64,000 nt of DNA from Scatophagus argus (lineage: Eukaryota; Chordata; Actinopteri; Scatophagidae), in contig NC_058496.1 of NCBI RefSeq assembly GCF_020382885.2, positions 8,052,501 through 8,116,500 on the forward strand. The letters are read 5' to 3'. Every line of letters starts with the position of its first letter. Position 1 is the stretch's first letter. Of the stretch, positions 57,602-64,000 are shown one piece after another. The position numbers and the translations under genes were made by a program. Under the pieces are notes generated by a model. That model made no database searches. It was not told the origin of the DNA and worked only from the letters and a program-made list of their open reading frames with translations.

Positions 57602-60600
57602 TCATACTGGCAGTTCTGCAGCCACAGCGGCTGTTAGAGAAGAGGGAAAGTGAACGCCATTCTGACTGAGAAGGCTACAAACTTCCTGTAAACTCGTGTG
57701 CAAGGACGAAGGATCACAAAGGTGTCGTACATCATCAGATGTTTCCAACAGACGTAAGAGAAGGGCAGCCCTGGTGAACAGGCCACACAGGGTGCTGTGG
57801 AGACGCGGGTCCACGAGGAGAGCGAGCCAGGCTGGGGTCAATGTCTCACCTAGAGAGAAAAGAAATAATCACGCTGTAATACAGAGAATTTCATCATTGC
57901 ATATAGATTTGTCAAACACATTCTCATATCCAGACTGATAATCTAATAAGGTACCTGGCTGGAGCTCTTTGCACACTGCAAGGTTCTCCAGCACCTGTGC
58001 AGCACTCTCCTCTGCCCATGCACTCAGGCTCTGTGCCAAAGCAGGGGATTCCAAGTATTTCTCAGCCATCTGTAGCAGATAAGGCAGAACATGCGCAGAC
58101 ATCACAGAAGGCTCTGCAAACACATTGGCTTCATCCTGCTCATACAAGGAGGAACACCTGTGAAAGAGAGCAATGAAAACAAGTGAGCAACACTAAAGGA
58201 AGATCTGTTAAGTGTATTGATTAAGAGAGGTAACATACCCCGTCTGCGAGGCCTCTCTCAGCACAGATCTGAGGTCAGGCTGAAGCTGGTTAGACAGCAG
58301 CACCTCCAGTGTGCCAGGAGTATCCCAGCATTCCTCCAGCAGCAGGTCCAACAGGAGCGGCAGAGCCTGGTTGACCTGCATGAAATAGACGCTCCTCTGG
58401 CTTTCTCTTCTTCTCGCATGGTGCAGCATGGAGGTAAAACAGGCCGCTTTCATCCTCACCTGCTGGCTTTGGTCCTGCAGCAAGTACAGGCCTGTGCTGA
58501 TCAACCTAAATCACAAAGGTTCAACAGGTTTAATTTCTGCTCGTGTGTGTGTCATCTGATTGACAGCACGCTAACTGATTTCCTTCACACCTGCTCATGG
58601 TGGCAGCGCTGAGTTCTCTCAGGCTCATGAGTGGAACTCCTGCCACACACAGAGCTTCAGCACATGCCATCCTGAGCACTTCCGGGGCATCCGGGGACCG
58701 CTGGTGCTCCAGGATGCTACACCAGCGCTGGAACATGGATATCTTCAGACTGATTTGCACAGAGATAGGGAAAAAAAGGGTCAGAACTGCAAGTAGAAAC
58801 ATTTCATTATGTGACTCTATACTGGGAAAAAAAAGAATATAAAACAAGTCAAACCTGGAGTCTGGCCACTGGGAAAGCAGCAGACTAACAGCATATAGAG
58901 CCTGGGACAGAAACTCTGGGCCACCTCGCTGCTCCTCCAGGTCCCTCAGCAAGAGATTCAGGCACTCAGGTAGAACTGGTTCCTCCAGTGCAGCTGACTG
59001 AGGAAGATGCTGGGGTGCAGTAAAACCACCTCCAGCCATTGCGACTCCCAGGGCTGCGAGGTAGGCCCTGCGGTACTCCACGCTGCGGCTCAACAACGCC
59101 TCCCTCAGGTTTGACTGGAGATCAAGAGAATCACCACAGTCCTTAAAACTACTTCTGTCAAATGACGCCTTTCAAGGCCAAACTGGCATACCCTGACTGG
59201 CATTATATAGGAGATGCAGAATCAGAAATCAACATCACTGCATATTACGAAGAAAAAAAACGCCACTAATATAAAAAATGACATGTTTGCCAAATATAAA
59301 CAACTATGTCAGAACAATAAAAAGCATGTTCAAACAGAATCTGCTTTCCTAGTTGAAATGATAATCCCATTCTCTTTCTCTTCTTGTTCATTACTTCCAA
59401 GCTATACAACAACAGGGTCCTCTAATCAAACTAAATGACAGAGTAAGTGCCAACAAACACTGTAAAATAAATAACTAGGCCACATGAACAGCAGTCCCTG
59501 CCTTTACCTGCTGTCTGTAGATACGCAGTGTAATATCTTATCAAACTTATTTAAAAGGGAGTCAATTAAACACTGAACAGGACACACATAAGAGGGCAGA
59601 CTGGGTGGTCCAGATAATGCAACATGCTGGGGAGTTTATCTAAGTGACCTACATGACTAACAAATGAAAAAGGGACTGACATCCTCTGAACTGTACTTAA
59701 GTCGCCATGATTACAGAATATAATAGTTTACAGACACACCCTTTCTAATATCAGGGGTAGGGAGTGGGGGTCTCAAGCCAGATTTCAGCCTAACTTGGCA
59801 TTATATTTAAGCCTATCGTTGCTTCCCACGTTTCCTCTCATTGTGTTCTAAGAAGGCTGTTACGCTCAAAGCTGTTCGACAGGTTTTTGGAAAGGTTCTT
59901 ATGTTTGTGCTGAAGTCTGGAGAGCAGATCCTGTCTCACCTGCAACACCCTAAGGATCACCTCTCTCAAGCCGCTCTGTTGTGAACCCCGCCCGTCCGCT
60001 GCCCATGTGACCAACGAGAGCCTCACATCAGGGCTCAGTGCAGAGAAGCTGTCCCAGATTCGACATGCCAGTGTTAGATCTGCACACAGAAAGTGTACGG
60101 CTTGTTGGTGGAAGGATGACAACCCAATCTATAGTGATGAGAGAGATAAAACATTAGAAGAGATATCTGCCGGTGATGGGGTCCTGCAAGAAAAAAAAAA
60201 TTCATTTAATGCTCTAAAAGCCTCAGAAACCTGCTTCATCAGGACTGTGTGGCTAGCTGGTGGTAATTTGATCATATTTGATTGACAACATAAAGTTAGA
60301 AAATACAAACTGTCTTCATATTTTGGTGTAACTGTTGCTACATTCTGCACAGATTTTTTTCAGACACTTAAAACCAGTGACAAGAGCATAGGCAAAGCGC
60401 ACAGGAAGAAATATCTCATATGAAATAACCCAAACTCAGAAACTCAAAAAACCTCAGAACCTTTGCTGTTTTGTCTATTTGTGTATGTATGAATAAAAGG
60501 CTTAAAAGTCTCCAAGTCCCCCTACTTTTTTATACATGTGTGTCACATACCTGACGTTCCTCTTGAGATGTCTGAAGGTCGTGCATAAGTGTGTCACTGA

Positions 60601-63600
60601 GCTTTGACAAGTAGGTCTGGCAGCAGAATCTCCTCAGTGACTCCGCCACTCCGAGGTAGGCGGCTCTCACTAGGGGGCAGCGCTGAGCCACAGTCACCAG
60701 CCACAGCGAGTCATCCATCCTGCTCAGCACGTCACTCAGGTCAGCTGAAGGGGCACTGGGCAGAGAAACAGAGAGCGAATTCAAAGCCTGAAAGTGTCTG
60801 ATGAAAGCATAAACAGCTCTTTTAAGTCTCACCTGTCCGTGCACAGAGCTCTCTCCAGAACAGCTTTGATCTGCAGCAGCTGCCCGTGGAGGCGGTTGTG
60901 ACAGCAGCGCTCCTCTACACTGGGCAGTTGAGCCATGAGTTTGATAAGGATGTTCATGTACTCTGAAGGGGGAGTCATGGCAACCAAAGCCTTCGAGGCC
61001 ATGACTCTCACACTGTAAATAGGGCTGGCAGATAGCTGGAGTAAAGGAGGCAGGAAGTCTGACAAAGTTCTGGTAAAGGAAACCCAATGAAGACAAGAAG
61101 TTAGTCACATAACTTTCCGTATAAAGACCGTATAAACTCAGTGTACACGTACAAAACTTAGTGCTTCATCACTGCTTTGTATAAAGTATAAAATGCTAAG
61201 CTATTAAAAGGAAAGTTAAACATGTTGCATTCTTGGCCTGAGTTGGATGAAGAAGCTTTCATCAGCAGCAGTTTAGCTAATCTTAAAATACTTCACATAA
61301 AAACAGCTAGCCTGGCTGGGCCCAAACAAAGTCCCCCGCCAGCAACTCCGGAGCTCAATACTGAACACGTCATATCTTGTTTGTTTGATTCATACAAAAA
61401 GAAATGTAAACATAACAATTCATGCTTTAATGGGGAGCATTTTTTAATGCAATTTTTCATTTTTATTAACAAACAAGATATAACGTGTTAATGTAACATG
61501 GTGGATTTTGTTTATTTTGGGCAAAGACAAACCGCTGTTTCCCCCACTTTGAATCTATACAAGCTAAGCTAAACTAAGCTAACCAGCACTGTGTAGTAAT
61601 ATGCAAAAAGTATTCACTCTGTTGAGTCTTGGACACCAGGCTGGAGCTGAGCTAGCAGAGTGAGGATGGGGTAGAGCGAGGGCTGGAGGTGTAGCTTGGC
61701 CTCATTAGATGGACCCTGAAGGTCTTGTGCTGCCCCTCTCAGCTCCCCAAGGAGGAAGGGTTGGAGCTCAGGGTAATGGAAGAAGAAGGCAAAGGGGGAC
61801 ATGCCATGCTGGGCGGGGCCATCCTCTTCACTGCTGGGCCGCTGGCCAAGCATTCGCGAACACAGAGAACCTGAAAACGCATTTTAATAACTATAGTATC
61901 AGATTAGAGCTGAAAAAAATAGTTGAGACAGAACGTCATGTTGCAGAGACTATTTTAACAATTGATTAATAGTTTCAATCAATTTTTAAACAACAATGCC
62001 AGTCATTCACTGGTTCCAGCACCTAAAATGTGAGTATTTCCGATATTTTTTGTCCTCTGTAATAGTAAACTGGTTACTTGAAACTGATTATGGCTTTGGC
62101 TATGGACTGGATTGCGGGTCAGACAAAAGGCTCCATTTGACTATGATAATGTGGCTTTTGTGAAATTGCAATGGGAATTTTTTTTTTATTACTTTCTGCC
62201 ATTTTATAAACAAAACAATTTAGCAATTAACTGTATAAATAATGGATTCATTAGATTAATCGATAAGCTCGATTATTAACTTAATCCTCCATATGACCAT
62301 TACAGACAAAATGCAAAGCTCTAGATGTGCTGGTGTCTTACTGTAAAGTTGCAGGGCAGCATTCCTCATGGCCCAGCAGGGAGAACTGAGCAGAGTGAGT
62401 GACAAGATGGCTACAGCAGGAGCAAACTGAAGAACAGCTACTCCCAGACCTGAACCACGCACCAGGGCCTGCAGAGTGTGGACCGCACACACCTACAAGT
62501 GAAAGGACAGTAACGTTTGCGCATCTGTGTTTGCGTAAGACCGATATCCTCCCTGTTGTTGCTGTGTCTACGCACCTGCGGCAGGTCCAGTGTTTGGTCC
62601 CAGTTCTCACGCAGAGGGGTCTTGGCTGTCTCCAGTAATGTTTGCATACTGTGTGATAACAGTGATCTTGCTTTATTGGCCTCCCCGGCTGACAGGACAC
62701 ACAGGATAAGCATAGGCAATCCTGCAGCCCGCCGGGTCACAGATGTGGAGCGAGGAGACTGCACTACCTGCAAGCCCTAGAAATAAATATAACAGTAAAT
62801 ATATCTATAAGCCAGCATTTCAGCATCTCCATTTATTAATGCAGAATACACAGAAACACAACCCACTTGTTTCAGCATGTGGGCCGGGATATCCTTTATC
62901 TCTGTATCACTGCTGCTTAACAAAGAGGCACAGAACTTGGTGAAGCCCACACAGCATCCCTCTACTGCCCCCTGGTGGACAGAAAAATGTTTTTGTTTTT
63001 CTCGAAATGAATTTGGTTCAGGCTTAATGCTTCTGCACAGATTTCTAAAACTTACCCAGTGACGGCATTTGAGAAGAATATTTTTGAATACTTTCGATGC
63101 TCTCATTAGATCCTCTTTCGTTAGAAGGCACTTGCTTGGTTTGGATTCAGAGAGAATTTTTTCCACCAGACAACCTAAAAAGATTCCGATTTCCTGGTAA
63201 GAAAACACAGAGCAAATAATATTGAGAAAAAATACACAAACACACAGCAAATATACTGAGTTGAAATGTCTTCCGCGATGTTGAGATATCCAATTATGAA
63301 TCTCATTGGTGTATATGGTTCTGTTGTACCTTGAGGGAGACCCAGCAGCAGGTGAGAACGAGGCTGTGCTCTTCAGATAGCAGGATACACTCCTCTCCAT
63401 CCCCTTGGCCCCCTCCAGAAGCCTGGGCTATAAGAGAACTGATGGCGTTTCCCATATCGCAAAAAGAAGGAGGGGCATCTGCAACAAAAGATGTGCAGTG
63501 TCATAAATAAATCTGAAATGTCGTCAAATTAATAACCTAAATCTGTATTGTTTCTGCATGTTGCTCTATCATTACCAATTTCAGCGGCGCAAGCGTCCAG

Positions 63601-64000
63601 GTCTCCGTACAAAACACCCAGCAGCAGCAGAGAGATATTCTCCAACAGGCTTAGCACCTCAGTGGTCAGACTGCGGTCGAGTACGTCAGAGACACTGTCA
63701 GGTGCCTCAAGCAAACACCTCTGAAGAGCACTCAGAACACCTGGAACATAAATCAATACAGGATTATGTAAAGCTAAACATCATCTGAGGGAGATGTGGG
63801 TGGTGTAGGTCTTAGGTCTCACCATGTATAGGCTTGGTTCTGGCAGCAAGCATCATGTCAGCCTTGGCTGTCAGATAGTGCTCCTCTAGCTCCTTCACCA
63901 GAAATCTGACCATGCAGGAGGCCTTGGAGTTACTTCCACTGCTGACAGTAATGTTCCTGTTCAGCCTGCAGTCCTCAGGCTGGTCTTGTGATCTACAGGT
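57602..64000 (-). CDS. thada: THADA armadillo-repeat protein, C-terminal half (partial)
   Basis: Sixteen exons, the first cut by the window edge: 64000-63822, 63740-63576, 63478-63330, 63193-63056, 62971-62867, 62776-62576, 62492-62342, 61870-61618, 61069-60833, 60755-60551, 60128-59940, 59114-58855, 58749-58591, 58505-58239, 58157-57955, 57849-57602. From the second exon to the stop the frame is unbroken for 975 residues. The protein is Leu-rich helical repeat (HEAT/ARM-like). It includes the DUF2428 core, with LTCCWVSLKEIGIFLG (exons 3-4), RRAAGLP...ILCVLSAGE (exon 6) and SSPCWAMRNAALQLYS (exon 7), which parallel human CCWRSMKEVALLLG, RRSAGIP and SPVWAVRNSS. THADA, like yeast Trm732, partners an FTSJ1-type enzyme for 2'-O-methylation of tRNA position 32; the fly protein also binds SERCA. 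The junction between the first two exons seen is out of frame by one base (see findings). Confidence 0.93.
60667..60679 (+). promoter_or_regulatory. CTCF-like motif inside a thada exon
   Basis: TCACTAGGGGGCA matches the CTCF core with one mismatch (T for the first C). It lies within coding exon 60755-60551, so amino-acid constraint may explain it. Confidence 0.25.
61303..61583. repeat. Repeat family B, inverted pair
   Basis: A plus-orientation copy (61,303-61,412; GCTAGCCTGGCTGGGCCCAA then CATATCTTGTTTGTTTGATTC) faces a minus-orientation copy (about 61,463-61,583; AACAAACAAGATATAACGTG ending CTAAACTAAGCTAACC). The arms are partly complementary, so the transcript of this thada intron could form a hairpin. 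Confidence 0.6.
62966..62978 (-). promoter_or_regulatory. CTCF-like motif across a thada splice acceptor
   Basis: On the minus strand CCACCAGGGGGCA is a full match to CCASYAGRKGGCR. The intron-exon boundary (CCACCAG | GGGGCA) falls inside it, so part of the match is the acceptor AG and the Gly-Ala codons. Confidence 0.35.

Noticed and set aside
58530..59096. Single 188-aa minus-strand ORF read as one thada exon
   Set aside because: The middle segment (LFYILFFPSIESHNEMFLL) has no counterpart in THADA. Removing 58,750-58,854 as an intron joins SQWPDS to SLKISMFQRW in frame.
62777..63400. Single 207-aa minus-strand ORF read as one exon
   Set aside because: It reads through two introns. The GT donors at 63,055 and 62,866 and the acceptors before 63,193 and 62,971 give three exons with correct phase and THADA similarity.

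Overview
This is vertebrate nuclear DNA, most probably from a ray-finned (teleost, likely percomorph) fish. It is AT-rich and intron-rich with GT-AG splicing, and it carries simple-sequence tracts and short interspersed repeats of teleost type. There are no operons, CRISPR arrays, IS elements or rRNA genes. I assembled four multi-exon protein genes by hand from open frames plus splice sites. Three are complete and run without a frame break from start to stop; one runs off the right edge.

Layout. 1-7.5 kb: no gene I can support; polyadenylation-like signals, two hydrophobic minus-strand ORFs and AT-rich sequence. 7.5-10.6 kb: probable long 3' UTR of the next gene. 10.6-23.9 kb, minus strand: a complete 13-exon SLC6 neurotransmitter-sodium-symporter gene (600 aa) with an intact chloride site and an amino-acid-type (not monoamine-type) binding pocket. 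24.0-29.5 kb: a repeat-dense gap with a tRNA-derived SINE, a LINE tail, AT and ATT tracts, an inverted repeat and a strong CTCF-like motif. It separates two divergently transcribed genes. 30.0-46.9 kb, plus strand: complete limk2 (16 coding exons, 665 aa; LIM-LIM-PDZ-kinase). 47.65-54.0 kb, minus strand: complete pik3ip1 (6 coding exons, 267 aa; signal peptide, kringle, one membrane span), convergent with limk2. 54.3-56.7 kb: intergenic. 56.7-64.0 kb, minus strand: the C-terminal half of thada (16 exons seen, about 1,030 aa), with its 5' part beyond the right edge.

Function. The genes are ordinary chromosomal neighbours rather than one pathway. LIMK2 phosphorylates cofilin to stabilise actin. 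PIK3IP1 is a membrane inhibitor of class I PI3-kinase. THADA is a HEAT/ARM-repeat partner of a tRNA 2'-O-methyltransferase. The SLC6 protein imports a small amino-acid-like solute with sodium and chloride. The tail-to-tail limk2/pik3ip1 pair is also adjacent in human (22q12), whereas THADA lies elsewhere in human (2p21).

Points most worth a second look: an apparent one-base frame break in thada near 63,840; the SLC6 paralogue of uncertain orthology; CTCF-like motifs, one of them across a thada splice acceptor; two inverted-repeat structures; and one LINE-tail motif that recurs five times, with simple repeats at several of the copies. I found no convincing new biological system.
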